Part shown: one piece after another, positions 23,693 to 35,160 of the stretch
How the letters are laid out: each line of letters begins with the position of its first letter
How positions within the stretch are numbered: position 1 is the first letter of the stretch
Assembly: GCA_023014485.1 (NCBI GenBank)
Contig: JAJOZX010000481.1
Span: 572,501-636,500, forward strand
DNA: 64,000 nt
Direction of reading: 5' to 3'
Origin: Bathynomus jamesi
Lineage: Eukaryota > Arthropoda > Malacostraca > Isopoda > Cirolanidae
Made by a program: the position numbers and the translations under genes
The notes under the pieces: generated by a model
The model's database searches: none
The model's input: the letters and a program-made list of their open reading frames with translations, nothing else
Told to the model about the DNA's origin: nothing

Positions 23693-24655
23693 AAAGTTAA
23701 CGCAACATCGGTGCTATTTCCAACCGTTGCGGAGCTTCGGACGTTTTAAGATATGCAAACAACAAATCCCTACTTGTGTGTAATTCGATAGATTGCAGCA
23801 CTGGTGATAGTTTCGGTTAACGAAGTTACCACTACTAATCCTGTTTTTTCTTTCAGTTGGTTCTGATTTGTGGTCCGAGACACTGTGTTCCGCAAGGTGA
23901 ACAATCAAAATGAATCAACAGTTCACACCCGCTGAATACGCTGATATCCATTTCATTTATGGATTCTATGATGATAACAGCAGAGCAGCAGGTGAGGAGT
24001 ATCGAAGATGTTTTCCGAACCGCCGAATACCGAACAGGCAAGTGTTTAGTGACACAAACCAGAGATTAAGGGAACAGAGACAATTGTTCCACGTAACCAA
24101 GAACATGTAGCACGACGGCCTATTGCTGTGGAGGAGCGCATACTGGACCTAGTACAACGTAGACCAACTACTAGTGTTCGAAGGATTTCTTGACGAATTG
24201 GTGAATCCGCATCCCATGTATGGCGAACCATACATTATGAGGATTTGTATCCCTATCATTTGCACCGTATGCAAGCTCTTCTACCGGATGATTAAGATAA
24301 ACGTGTTCAATTTTGGCCCCCGAGATCTCCGGACCGAACCCGGTTAGATTTCTTTTTATGGGACCTTATGAAACAGATGGTCTCCAAGACCAAAGTACAA
24401 ACGAGAGAGGAACTCTTGCGTCGGATTATGAATGCCGCTGCTTACATACGAGAACACCCCGAAATGATTCAATGAGCAGTGGACTCTTGTTTGGAACGAG
24501 CAAGGTGGACATTTTGAACATTTATAAGGTGTATCTCATAAAATGTAACAATAAATGCATCAGATTAATACTCTCGTTTATTTTTTCCCATGCACCTTAA
24601 AACGTCCGTAGCTCTGCAACAGTTGGAAATAGCACCGATGTTGTATTAACTTTTT
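23693..24655 (+). mobile_element. Mariner-like relic, internally deleted
   Basis: TIRs AAAGTTAACGCAACATCGGTGC / complement of AAAGTTAATACAACATCGGTGC extend about 45-50 bp (ending around TTTCCAAC.GTTGC). Shared design with the 471 element: DUF4817-type N-terminus and DFFLW C-terminal box. Confidence 0.82.
23910..24530 (+). pseudogene. Mariner-like transposase, central part deleted
   Basis: Starts [44 protein letters not shown] in shortened form similar to the 691-1767 protein, then shifts near 24075. The stretch bearing the first two catalytic Asp residues is missing between about 24290 and 24310. The PPRSP..T..DFFLW box and a C-terminal helix region (REELLRRIMNAA) remain. Non-functional. Confidence 0.78.
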
Positions 24656-24883
24656 TTTACTCGATATCACCCCCAAAATCACCCCCCAAAGTATGGCAGA
24701 CCAGTTGTGAAATACCTTGTATAGTGTATAATAAGGTAGATAGAAATCACTTTTTGGTTGTTTGTTAAATTAGAAAAATAAATGAATTATCTGTTCACAG
24801 TGATTAACAATTATGTATACGGTAATTGTGGTATATTACAATGACTGATTAATTATTAGCAGTAAGAAATGGTTTAAACAGTA

Positions 24884-25740
24884 CAGTCGCCCCTCGCCGT
24901 TGGCGGGTTCGCGCTTCGCGGATTTCGGTTATCGTCGGTTGACCATTTGTGACCCTTTTCACGGTTCGCGGGTGCAAATTTCGCGTATGCGACTAGATGA
25001 AAATTTTACATAAATTAAATTAAAATTAAAAAAAACATTATGTATGGTACTTACCAATCAATGTATGCTATCAATGTATTTACGAAGTGATGTATTTTGG
25101 GGAATATGAGACACTTCTTCGTTTACATTTTTTGAAAAATGCTATACATTAGGTTTTTTCATTTTTATAATTGTTTTTTATTTTAATATTTCATATTTAT
25201 TTATCTATTTATTTATTTACTGTATTTAAAAAAATGTTTTTATAAGAATACGTTTTATTTTTATCCCTCACCCTCGTTCTGGGGTAGGTACTACTGCGCA
25301 TGCGCTATGCACTGGCTTCTGGAATCTTTGTTTGTTTTTCCATTGAATGCCTTCAGCCTATAGATGTTGAAGAATTTTAGATTACCTTTGGACATTTTAG
25401 AAAAATGTTGTACAATGTGTACATAATATTTTTACACTTTTTATTTATGTTTTATATTTTGTTTTAATTTTTTTATTTAGAACTTACCATTACCATTCCG
25501 GTGAGCGAAACTGCGAAGAATTGGCACGCGAATCTTGAATGGGGTATCAAAAGATCTTGCGCTGAACTGCGAATTCGCGAACTGCGGGGCACGACTGTAT
25601 TCATATTTTAGGAGGGTGTCTGGGGGTTCCCAGGCACGTAACCCCACTTTTCCCAGTGAACCATCGTATCGCGGTTCGTGGATTTCGCGTTTTGCGGGTC
25701 TCCGCGGAAAGAAATACTCACGTACGGTGAGGAGCGACTG
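24884..25740. mobile_element. pogo/Tigger-like non-autonomous element
   Basis: CAGTCGCCCCTCGCCGT at the left and the complement of CAGTCGCTCCTCACCGT at the right, flanked by TA duplications (24882-24883, 25741-25742). Both ends carry TTCGCGGATTTCG-type subterminal motifs. The interior is AT-rich with no transposase. Length 857 bp. Confidence 0.75.
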
Positions 25741-25742
25741 TA

Positions 25743-26688
25743 TAAGCGTTAAACGCTGCGTTAATGACTAGCAACAATAATTAAGGTAATGAGATATTCG
25801 GTACGGTACACTACAATAATGAGTAAGTAAGTAAACAACAACTAGGTAATAAGGTACGATATTGGGTTCACAGCAATAAGTAATTATACAAATAAGTAAA
25901 TTATATGAACGAACGAAATAACAAGGTCATACAAAAATAAGGTATTGGTACAACACTTAAATAGGCCTATTGCGGTCTTAACGGGAGAGTTAATTTGAAC
26001 GGTAATGAGGACACTTTAGGGCCTACTTGATTAGGCAGAGTTTGTTGACGTTTTAGCTTTGAATCCGAAATAGTCTATCACGACGTAACAAAACACTGTA
26101 GGCAAAGTGGTGCTCTACGAGAGGTTTACCGACCTGCAATTTTGACGTGATAACTCTGAAGACTGAAGAGGCCTACGTGAGGTTTACCGTACTGCGTTTC
26201 GACGGAGATGGCCTGAGGACGCATAGGCCTACCGGCAGAAGGATGTGATGAGGACCCGTTGAAAGAGACTTGTTGAAAGGGCGCCGATCGAATTGTGTTG
26301 AAAGATGAGTGAGGCGAGAGCCAGGAAGATGACACCAACAGAAATCTTGTAGAAGTGGTTTGTCTCTGGCGGGATGAAATTGTAGGTCGCTTTGAGTGAT
26401 GATTCACTTCGTGTATGTTTGACTGATGTTTGAAGGACTGAGGCCAGCTGAAATCGAATGGCACTAAGTAAAAGTGGGGATTCACGAGAAGCAAGGAGCA
26501 AAATGAGATCGATTTTAAATGAACTTGCGCTTATATAGGCTCGGAAGACGCGTAGTCTTCGCTGGCCTTTTTGGAAGACGAAGTAAAATTTTCTTTTTTC
26601 TTTGTGGGTTGCCCTTGCCCACATGGGTTTTATTGCTCTGTTTTCGTTCCAAGATGTTTGAGAACGGCGAGGAATGGAATTTCCGGTT

Positions 26689-26690
<2 letters not shown>
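25743..26690. other. No gene seen (25743-26690)
   Basis: No recognised coding sequence or repeat. Reading frames are short and lack domain similarity that I can see. Confidence 0.5.

Positions 26691-26751
<61 letters not shown>
26691..26751. repeat. (TC)n microsatellite
   Basis: About 60 bp of CT with one G interruption. It abuts the mariner-like relic directly and seems to have replaced its outermost ~12 bp. Confidence 0.95.
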
Positions 26752-26752
<1 letters not shown>

Positions 26753-27353
26753 AGTCCGGCATCATAGGAAAAATAATAAAAAAAGGCAAAACAAAAGCTT
26801 TTATTTACAGAACGTGTTCAATATGTCCACCATTGTTTTATTGTTCCGCAGCCCATTCACAAAATTCCATCCGCCGGTCGGGATCATCTTCGCTTAATTT
26901 CTGTAGGATCTGAAGTTTATATGAATGCCATTTGTGAGCCTGAAGAATGCGATGGATGCTACTTTTCGACACTCCTGTCTCGGCGGACAATCGCCGAAGA
27001 GACTTATTGGGACTTCTGTCAAAATGAACCAGGATGCAGTCGCTGTATCATCGTCAGTGGACCTCCTTGAAGGTCCACTGCGTGGTTTATCTTCTATGGA
27101 TCCTGTTTCCTTAAACTTTGCAACAAGTCTGCTAACACAACTCTGTGTTATTGGCTCGCGGTCTGGATGCAGTCTGTTAAATTCAGCAGCGGCCTCTCTT
27201 TGACTCCGATTTCCTATGAGTAGAATTATCTGGATTCGTTCTTCCTTGCTCACAGACATTATGGCCTGTAGAAAGAGAAAAATATGAATTATGGTTTGTA
27301 GAAATAGAAAAATATGAATTTCTCCTATGATGCCGGACTTATGGGACACCCTG
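26752..27353 (-). mobile_element. Mariner-like relic with N-terminal domain only
   Basis: TIRs: right end CAGGGTGTCCCATAAGTCCGG on the minus strand; left end starts at TAAGTCCGGCATCATAGGA. The left terminus is trimmed next to the TC array. An AAATATGAATT(A/T) direct repeat sits near 27281-27320. A large internal deletion removed the catalytic core. Confidence 0.75.
26894..27259 (-). pseudogene. Mariner-like transposase, HTH part
   Basis: MSVSKEERIQIILLIGNRSQ ... FNRLHPDREPITQS ... ARLVAKFKETGS-type sequence is the first HTH. It continues into KPRSGPSRRSTDDD and a second HTH-like region (ISLFGDCPPRQECRKVAS). All DDE residues are absent. Frame noise follows the 26894 end. Confidence 0.7.
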
Positions 27354-27360
27354 TGTGTGT

Positions 27361-27401
<41 letters not shown>

Positions 27402-27404
<3 letters not shown>

Positions 27405-28153
27405 GGTGGGCCGTAAGTTTCCATACATAGGAAAATTTAAACGTTTGTTTTTATGTTCAGATACCCTAAGAATATGCGTTTGTAAGATCTTGTTTACTGA
27501 TGAAGCAAATTTTTACGTCAATGGAGAGGTTAATCGGCAAAACATACGTTATTGGAGTAATGCTAACCCTAACTGGCTGAGTCCGACGAAGATGCAAGGT
27601 GCCGGTAAAGTGATGGTGTGGGCCGGGATATGGGGTGACAGAATTATTGGACCAATTTTTGTCAGTGGAAATCTTAATGCCGAAAGGTATCTTAACATGT
27701 TGCAAGAAGAGATTTTCCCATCCCTGCTAAACGAGGAAGGTAACTTCCCAGTTTACTTCCAGCAAGATGGAGCTCCACCTCATTATGGTCTTCACGTGCG
27801 TCGGTATTTGGATCAGCAGTTTCTGGATGCTTGGATTGGTCGGCGTGGTCCTGTGGAGTGGCCTCCCAGATCCCCAGATCTCACCCCCTTGATTTCTATC
27901 TTTGGGGGCACTTGAAGGCCATGGTGTATCAGGAAAAGATACGAGACATAAATCATCTAAAGGAACGTATCACCAACGCCATTACAAGCATAACGTCAAC
28001 TGTGCTAATACGTGTTCATCAACAGTGGGAACACGTATTGAAATGTGTTTTCAAAACAATGGCAACCATGTAGAGCATATTATATAAATAAAAATGGTTG
28101 TCCATAAAAAAATGTTTATTTTTCCTATGTATGGAAACTTACGGCCCACCCTG
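27402..28153 (+). mobile_element. Mariner-like relic
   Basis: TIRs CAGGGTGGGCCGTAAGTTTC and its complement, about 31 bp and near perfect, with TA duplications (27400-27401, 28154-28155). The N-terminal half of the transposase is deleted. Confidence 0.88.
27478..28072 (+). pseudogene. Mariner-like transposase core, one frameshift
   Basis: Catalytic core only: [19 protein letters not shown] (first Asp), [12 protein letters not shown] (second Asp), then [11 protein letters not shown] single-base loss near 27885 shifts [14 protein letters not shown] into another frame (27831-28073). Spacing of the last two Asp, counted across the shift, fits the DD41D group. The DNA-binding half is missing. Confidence 0.82.
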
Positions 28154-28155
28154 TA

Positions 28156-28398
28156 TATATATATATATATACTGTATATACATAACATTTATAACATTTA
28201 TAACATTTACAGAAATCTTTTAACATTAGTGTGCATTACATTGAATAACCTAAGTAACTGAATAACAATACCTTCACAACAATATAAAGCGATATTTTCA
28301 GTACAGTATAATGTTTGCGTTTCGCTGCAAAATGCAATTAATTAATAAAAAATATTTATCTTCCAAAAAAAGAATAAAATTTTTACCAATTAGGTTAA
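28156..28398. other. No gene seen (28156-28398)
   Basis: AT-rich. Includes three ATAACATTT(A) direct repeats at 28182-28211. No coding signal. Confidence 0.5.
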
Positions 28399-28971
28399 AA
28401 GGATCTTTTCCGTTCTACCCCAGCAACAATTTCTAATGTAGTTTTACTTGCTGAATTCAATAATATATATTTTATTTTGGAGAAAGTATTCCTGCTTTAA
28501 TTAGTTATGGTTATAATTATTCATTTTTTTCTCTCTTTTGTAGATATTGTTATGGATGATAAATGGAATTTCATAAACATAGTTAAGGAAATAACGTTCT
28601 ACCCCAGCCTTCTTTAGTTAACCTTATAAGGCTAACTAACAAAAATATCACGACCTAACCTAACCAATCGTCAAGGGAGTACAGTTGATTTAGCTAAATA
28701 AAGGAACGAGAGACATTGGGGAACATCTAGAAATATGATAGATTCTTATTTATGTGAATTTCTGTGGAGGAGAAGACAAAAAGGAAAGGACATTTTTATT
28801 GAAATCTTAAATGCAATCTCTACTTTTAAATAAAATAAACGGACTATAACTCTTTTGTTATTAATTTCCCCAAAATAAGATATATATTATTGAATTCAGC
28901 AAGTAAAACTACAGTAGAAAATAATATATAATTTCATTTTTTGTTGCTGGGGTAGAACGGAAAAGAGCCGT
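28399..28971. mobile_element. Long-TIR non-autonomous element, TTAA-flanked
   Basis: CTTTTCCGTTCTACCCCAGC with an arm running on to GTTTTACTTGCTGAATTCAAT is mirrored at the right end, giving arms of about 80-100 bp with indels. TTAA occurs just outside each end (28395-28398, 28972-28975), so a TTAA duplication is plausible. A third GTTCTACCCCAGC lies at about 28592. No ORF. Holds a copy of the CCTAACCTAACCAATCGTCAAGGG segment also seen at 33716. Confidence 0.65.
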
Positions 28972-29600
28972 TTAAAAATGTTAAAAATCTATAAAATATA
29001 AAGTTTAATTACTGTATCGCTTATTGTCAGATAATTGCGTAATGAGTTTTACACCTTTACGGAAGGAAGAGTAAATGTGTAATAAGAGTATTGTACACGT
29101 ATTCCAAATGTATCCTGAAATGTCTTAAAAAATGTATTTTAGACGCGTTATAAAGAGAAAGTTAAGCTTCATTAGGTTACTTATCTCCCTTCTTACACAG
29201 GCTTCAGAACTTAATATAATTAAAACTTTCTCCCTCAATATCACAGTGTGTGTGTGTGTGTGTGTGTGTGTAATTGAAATAAGATAGTGTAAAATATTCA
29301 CTGATAGCAACAGGCGGTAACGTAACAGCTTTCTAAAACAATAATATAGGGCACGTTGAATGGTATGAAAAAAGCTTTAAAAAAAGTTATCTCCAAATGT
29401 GGTAGTTTTTATCTCAAAAATTCATTTATTTTCAACTTTCAACTTCAGGAAGTATCTCGCATTTCCTAGTAAATGGCTCGAATTTCCATGTCGGTTTTTT
29501 TTTCCTTTTCCTTATCTATATTATCGCTCAAAGCTCGTTGCGTGGACAAGATGAATTGTCATGTAGCTGACATCAGATTACAGATCTACAGAAGCTAAGG
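28972..29600. other. No gene; (GT)n at 29247-29271
   Basis: Non-coding. A TG dinucleotide run of about 25 bp is the only clear structure. Confidence 0.6.
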
Positions 29601-30164
29601 CTAACAAAGACCCGAAGATCCACTCTAAGGTTAGCCCGAGAGAAAGAAGAGAGTAGGGGGTTAAAAGAAGAGAATAGGGAGTGAAAAGAAGAGAATAAGG
29701 GGTTAAGTAAGTAGCAAAACCTCTCATTCGTGGGTTAACATTCATTCAGAAAAAGAGAAAGACTCACCATCATCATCCGCCGGACACTGCCAACAAGTCG
29801 GAAAAATAGTCGAAGAGAATAGGAAAGGGGTGAAAGATGAAAAGAAGTAAAATAAGAACGCTTACAAACCATGCAAACATAGTCTTAACTCAAAGAAACA
29901 CTGTCATACCATGAAAACTACAGACATGCAAGTAAGGAGAAAAGAAAAGAAAGTAGGAAGAGTATAACAAAAAGTGGGTTAGTTTACTCTACGAACTACA
30001 TCTAAGTTCGGTTAGGCTAATATTTTTTTTATAATTTTATTGCTGGCATATCACACGCTGGCCTGTCACAAGCTGGCATTAATTGTCAAACAGACTCATC
30101 CTCGACCATTACCCCGAGAACTCCTGTTGCTAATTGTTCTATTATTTTAAACAATGTTAATATT

Positions 30165-32953
30165 TTTAAAATGCCTATCTAAACGGTTTTTAAACATATT
30201 AACGCTGGTAGAGTTCACGACGGACGCGGGAAGATTATTCCATTTATCAATTATTTTAAACGTAAAAAGGTTTTTAGCGATGTTAGTAATGAAACGTCTG
30301 CCACGTAATTTAAATCCGTTATTATGAGTATTGCTATTATCGAAAGTGAACAGTTTGTCAAAATTTACGTTATCGATTTTATGAACGATTTTGAAAACTT
30401 CAATAAGCTCCCCCTTAATCTCCTAGTTTCGAGTGAATGCAAGTCGAACTCTTTAATCCTATCTTCGTAAGACTTGTTGCGCAATGATGGAATTAGTTTC
30501 GTGGCGTGACGCTGAACCCTTTCCAACCTATCAATATCCTCACGCAAATACGGGCACCAAAACTGAACGGCATGTTCTAAATGAGGCCTGACTAGGGACT
30601 TGTAAAGGGGCAATATAATATTCTTAGATTTAAATTCGAAATTACGCGCTATGAAGCCTAACTTCCTATTAGCTTTTGCGCAAGACTCCAGGCACTGGCT
30701 CCTAACTTTTAAATCCTTAGATACGCGTACGCCTAAATCTACTTCCTCGCAAACGCTCGCTAACTCTCTAAAATCCATCGTGTACGTGTAATTATTGTTA
30801 CGAGAACCTATATGCAAAATTTTACATTTGTCTACATTAAATTGCATCTGTCATTTATCCGTCCACTCCATAATCCTATTTACATCGTCTTGGAGCCTAT
30901 TTCTATCGTCCACGTTAATGGTTTTACTGCCTATTTTAGTATCGTCCGCGAATTTTGACACGTTACTGGTTAAGCCTACATCTATGCCGTTAATGTAGAT
31001 TACGAATAGCAATGGGCCTAACACTGAACCCTGAGGGACACCGCTACCTACATTCAACCACCCCGATTCACTACCGTTAACAGCGACCCTCTGTTTCCTA
31101 GTACGAAGCCAGTCCTCTAACCAGTTAGCTACCTGACCGCGTATACCGTGCGCTTTAACCTTCACAATTAATCTTCTATGCGGAACTGTATCGAACGCTT
31201 TTTTAAAGTCTAAATAAATAACGTCGACCGCTCTATGCCTATCGTATTCGCGCACTATTTCGTTATAAAACTCTAACAAATTAGTTAAACAAGATCTATG
31301 GCGTCGAAACCCATGCTGACTACTATTAATGAAATCGCGACTTTCTAAGTGATCGACGATACGATCCCTAACTACGGATTCCAAAAGTTTACCGCCAATT
31401 GACGTTAAACTAATAGGCCTATAATTGCTGGCTACTGTGCGGTCGCCTTTTTCAAAAATGGGCGTAACGTTAGCTAATTTGAAGTCTTCATGAATAATCC
31501 CCGCTTCCAGTGACTGATTAAAAATTTTCGTTAAGGGCCCTACGATAACGTCTTTCAAATCTTTAGGATAAAGAGCGTCAGGGCCTGGAGCCTTGCTAAC
31601 TTTTAGCTTATCGATATAATGCGCAATCTCACCCTCGTAAACAGTTATTTCATTCAAAATAGTCTCGCTACTAAATGGAACGATATCGTCCACGTCGGGG
31701 ACATTATTTACGTCTTCTACTGTAAAAACTGTCGCAAAAATTTGTTAAAAATACCCGCCATCGACTGAGTGTCGGAAGCCAAAGCGCCGTTAGCGTCCAC
31801 TAGAGAGTCTGTATTATCTTTTATCGGCTTACGATTATTCATGTAGTCAAAAACCTTTTCTGGATTATGTTTACTATCCGCAGTTATAAGTATCTCTAAA
31901 TTACGCTTACCATTCCTAACAGATCTTTTAACCTTACGTCTAAGCTCGATATATCTATTAAATTTAGCTACCGTGCCATTGCTCTTATTAAGTCTATACT
32001 CTATGGCTCTGTTACGCTCGTTTATGAACTCGCCTATTTCCCTAGTCCACCACTTGGGTCTACCATGATTTCTAGCGCGCTTGGGCCTACGAGGAATAAA
32101 CTCCCTTTCGATATTCAAAAAACTTTCTTTAAACGCCTCCCAATGAAAATTTGCGTCATTACCCATAAATAAGTTATCCCAGTCCACTACTCTCATCCTC
32201 TCCACAAAACTATCAAAATTAGCCCAACGAAAATCAGGGACTTCTATTACGTTACTATCCTTAGTGTTTTTTATCAGTAGCTTAAACCTAATAATTTAGT
32301 GATCACTACATCCCAAACTCTCGCCCCCTTCTAAACCTTCGACTATATTTTCGTCGTTCGTCATCACCACGTCTAAAATATCGTCACCGCGCGTTGGTTC
32401 GGTAACCATCTGTCATAAAAAATTATCTCCCATGAATTCAATCAGTCTCAAAGCCTCATCATTACCAGTAAAAGTCTCGTAATTAACGTTAGGGCAGTTA
32501 AAGTCTCCGCCAATTATACTATCCCGATTATTAATAAAGTTACCAAGAACTATGTAAAATCTAGTATCGGTATCGAGGGGTTGAACAGGAGGTCTATAAA
32601 CAATAACAAAATTAAAGCTAATACCAAGCGCCCTAACTTCAACCATATCGCACCGGAAAATCTATCTTAACCTCGATAGCCCTAAGGGAATTACGAATGT
32701 ACAACAAAACGCCGCCACCAATCCTATGTAACCTATCATTAGTAAAAGGTTTAAAACCCGCTATATCAAGTTCCCCCAACAAGTCCCGAGTCACAGTATT
32801 TAACCACGTTTCGGTTATAGCAACTATATCGTAGTTCCCGGAATAAATTATTGCCTTAAATTCGTTCAATTTATTTCTAATACTACGCGCGTTACAATAA
32901 AAGACGTTTAAATTATTTTTTACCACGGATCGGCGTTTTAAACTATTTTTCAC
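30165..32953 (-). pseudogene. CR1-like ORF2: endonuclease and reverse transcriptase
   Basis: Endonuclease (32953-32290): NVFYCNARSIRNKLNEF, DIVAITETWLN, IIGGDFNCP, with stops near 32412 and 32300. Linker WWTREIGEFINERN (32205-31717). RT (31693-30851): KAPGPDALYPKDLK, NYRPISLTS, QHGFRRHRSC, YLDFKKAFDTVPH, VPQGSVLGPLLF and FADDTK, in which the catalytic Asp pair is intact. A stop at about 30850 precedes QMQFNVDKCKILHIG. The C-terminal domain (NIILPLYKSLVRPHLEHAVQ, ERVQRHATKLIPSLRNKSYEDR) shifts near 30365 and ends near 30165. At least four breaks. Would act by target-primed reverse transcription. Confidence 0.9.
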
Positions 32954-33003
32954 GTCGGGCCGGCGTTTCCCGGACCCACAACGTTTAAAGAAGGCTTCGA
33001 CCT

Positions 33004-34201
33004 CTACAACTTTCGAACATTCTCATCGATTAACCTACCTAGCCTAGCATTCACTATTTCATTGAAATGCACCCGATCTTTTATAAAAAGGCTAGGATCA
33101 CTAAATTCTGACCACAGCTTTACGAAGGATACATTTTCCTCGGCACAAAACTCTTTTAGTTTAGTATTCAAAACTACTGTTTTTGACTTAATCCTAAGAC
33201 CCAAACCGTGCCTCGGGGTAATATAGAACTAAAGACCTCTTTGACCTTGCCTTCAGGGACCTAATTAACCCCCTCTCTCTCTCCCAAAGGTCAGGCACTC
33301 TCGTATCGGGCTTATACGAGTCGTTGCCCCCTACCATCGTCACCAACATCGAGTGACGGGAGGCAACATCAATCGTATCTACTTCGTCTCTAATTCTGTC
33401 AACCCCTGGTAAACACACCCTTCTCCTCTTGGTTAGATTCCGTTCAACGAACTCCTTATCCATATGACGCACTAAGGAGTCCCCAATTAAAATAGTTCCC
33501 CCTCGTCCACATCCCTATCCAACTGGGCGAAAGGGTTCGAAACCTCGATAGGGGGGGATTCCTATCACCTAACGTACGTGGCCTAGCTCCACCCTTAACT
33601 TCTCTAAATCCCTCCCCGTCTACTAATCTCGGGGACCTTTTCCAGTTTGTGTACCGTTTTTCATATAATTTATTTTTGCTTTATAAGGCTAACTAACGAA
33701 AATATCATGACCTAACCTAACCAATCGTCAAGGGCGTACAGTTATAGCCTTATAAGCCTAACTAAAGAGATTGATATTATCACTCATTTTTTATCTGAAA
33801 AGAAGCAAAAATAAATTATATGAAAAACGGTACACAAACTGGAAAAGGTCCAATCTCGGACCAACCTTAACCCCTTCCTCAACTCCGTCTAACCTTCCCG
33901 ATAAGCTACCTATACTAGAAACTATGTTCCTCACCTCACCCTTCAAATTACTAACGTCTTCAACGTTAGTATAGGTTCGGCCTTCGTCAAGTGTAACCCT
34001 ACCCCTGCCCTCATCAAGCGTTGCAAGTCTTTCCGTCACCTCGCGTACACTGCGTTTTATATCAACTATCTCTCCCCTTAAATCACAAAAGAAACAAACC
34101 GATCTCTCGGTAATCGCCATAGGACCGCTGTTGTAATCCATAAAATCCGTATACCACCGATTAACCTCACACCTAGCACATGACGCTTTCTTCGACGGCA
34201 T
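33004..34201 (-). pseudogene. CR1-like ORF1 with SGNH-esterase domain
   Basis: The N-terminal part (34201-33791) starts MPSKKASCARCEVNRWYTDF with CX2C pairs (zinc-like) and then a coiled-coil-like stretch (EVTERLATLDEG). The C-terminal part (about 33500-33004) reads ILIGDSLVRHMDKEF, VTMVGGNDSY and FIKDRVHFNEIVN, the block I, III and Asp-X2-His signatures of GDSL/SGNH hydrolases found in CR1 ORF1. Between them, an inverted foldback (33628-33849) and shifts break the frame. RNA-binding and lipase-like roles are known for the family; the catalytic triad appears present. Confidence 0.8.
33628..33849. repeat. Inverted repeat inside CR1 ORF1
   Basis: 33628-33674 (GGACCTTTTCCAGTTTGTGTACC...) is the reverse complement of about 33801-33849. 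The loop carries the TATAAGGCTAACTAACGAAAATATCA / CCTAACCTAACC segment shared with 28636-28690. Either a foldback insertion or a local inverted duplication. Confidence 0.75.
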
Positions 34202-34686
34202 CGTGGAAGTTAAGGTAGTTACCGTTTATAACCGTCAGTCCGTCAAAAGTTTAAGTTAAATTAAGCCGGCACGCTATGAAAACTTCTAAATCGCTAAAAA
34301 CCACTAATATTCAGTTACTTAACTATAATAAGTATTATGGAAGTATATATTATGCAAGTATATAAAATTCAGAACGTTCCAAAAGTAAATTTATCGGCAA
34401 TATCCAAAAGTAGAAACAATATCAGAGAGCCCAGGGAATTCGTCCGCTCAGTAAGGAGTCTAGCTGACATTTTTCGGGATGGGGTAGGATAGGGTTGTAA
34501 CTAACTGTCAGGCGAGTATCATGTCACCTCGCCGTGCGACTGGATATCATATAATTTTTGGCTCCATAGTTTGAGGAAACTGGCATTTCATTAGAGCCAA
34601 AGTTTGTAGTATTTCTACGAGTCAGGAATCATATGAAATGGTTTAGCGTTTGTAATTTCCCTAATAAATATATTTACTGTTGTCAG

Positions 34687-34739
34687 GGGCTACGTCGTGG
34701 CTATTGTTGTAACCGCTTTCCGTTGATCAACGAAGTTAA
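34687..34739 (+). mobile_element. 5S-derived SINE, left part (split by piggyBac)
   Basis: GGCTACGTCGTGGCTATTG ... GATCAACGAAGTTAA resembles the first half of a 5S rRNA gene and matches the head of copy B (59955-60004 read on minus). The second half resumes at 40946 after the piggyBac insertion. Confidence 0.75.
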
Positions 34740-34849
34740 CACTAGAACTACCATGAATTCTGTTTACCTAGAAAGACCTTGCGGTCAATTTTGACTGCTA
34801 AGCAGGATTTTTTTTACTTATTATTTTGTATTTATTTTTTATTTTTATT

Positions 34850-35160
34850 AAAATCATAGCTTTATTTGAAACATTTTACAAAGAGGACATTTATTTGAAA
34901 CATTTTACAAACAAAACATTTATTTACAACATAGCTTATTTGAAGCATTTTACAAACAGAACATTTATTTGAAACAATTTATCAAAGAGAACATTTATTT
35001 GAAGTATTTAACAGAACATTTATTTAGAACATTTTATAAACAATATTTATTTGAAACATTTTACAAAGAGAACATTTATTTGAAGCATTTTACAACCAAA
35101 ACATTTATTTAGAACATTCTACATACAATTGGTACACTTGAACAGAACATTTATTTGAAA
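34850..35160. repeat. AT-rich minisatellite (about 30-bp unit)
   Basis: Roughly nine degenerate units of ACATTTATTTGAAACATTTTACAAA between the piggyBac end and its transposase stop codon. Unit length varies by small deletions. Confidence 0.85.

Larger units (their letters stand above)
29601..34500 (-). mobile_element. CR1-like LINE, near full length, degenerate
   Basis: Two-ORF non-LTR retrotransposon on the minus strand: ORF1 with SGNH hydrolase, ORF2 with endonuclease and RT. Its 3' end is inferred at about 29601, where AACAAAGACCC(G/T)A.GATCCACTC matches the 3' end of the second CR1 copy at 54009. The 5' end is not precisely defined (between 34201 and about 34500). Confidence 0.85.

Noticed and set aside
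26229..26789. Long ORF with Arg-Glu repeat
   Set aside because: Runs through the (TC)n microsatellite; the remainder has no recognisable domain.
28655..28670. Arthropod telomere repeat (CCTAA)n
   Set aside because: Only two units in a conserved transposon-associated segment; not a telomeric array.
30795..30998. Plus-strand ORF over the CR1 RT
   Set aside because: Antisense shadow of the catalytic FADD region.
34850..35160. CRISPR-like array
   Set aside because: Units are contiguous and degenerate with no spacers; it is a minisatellite in a piggyBac element.
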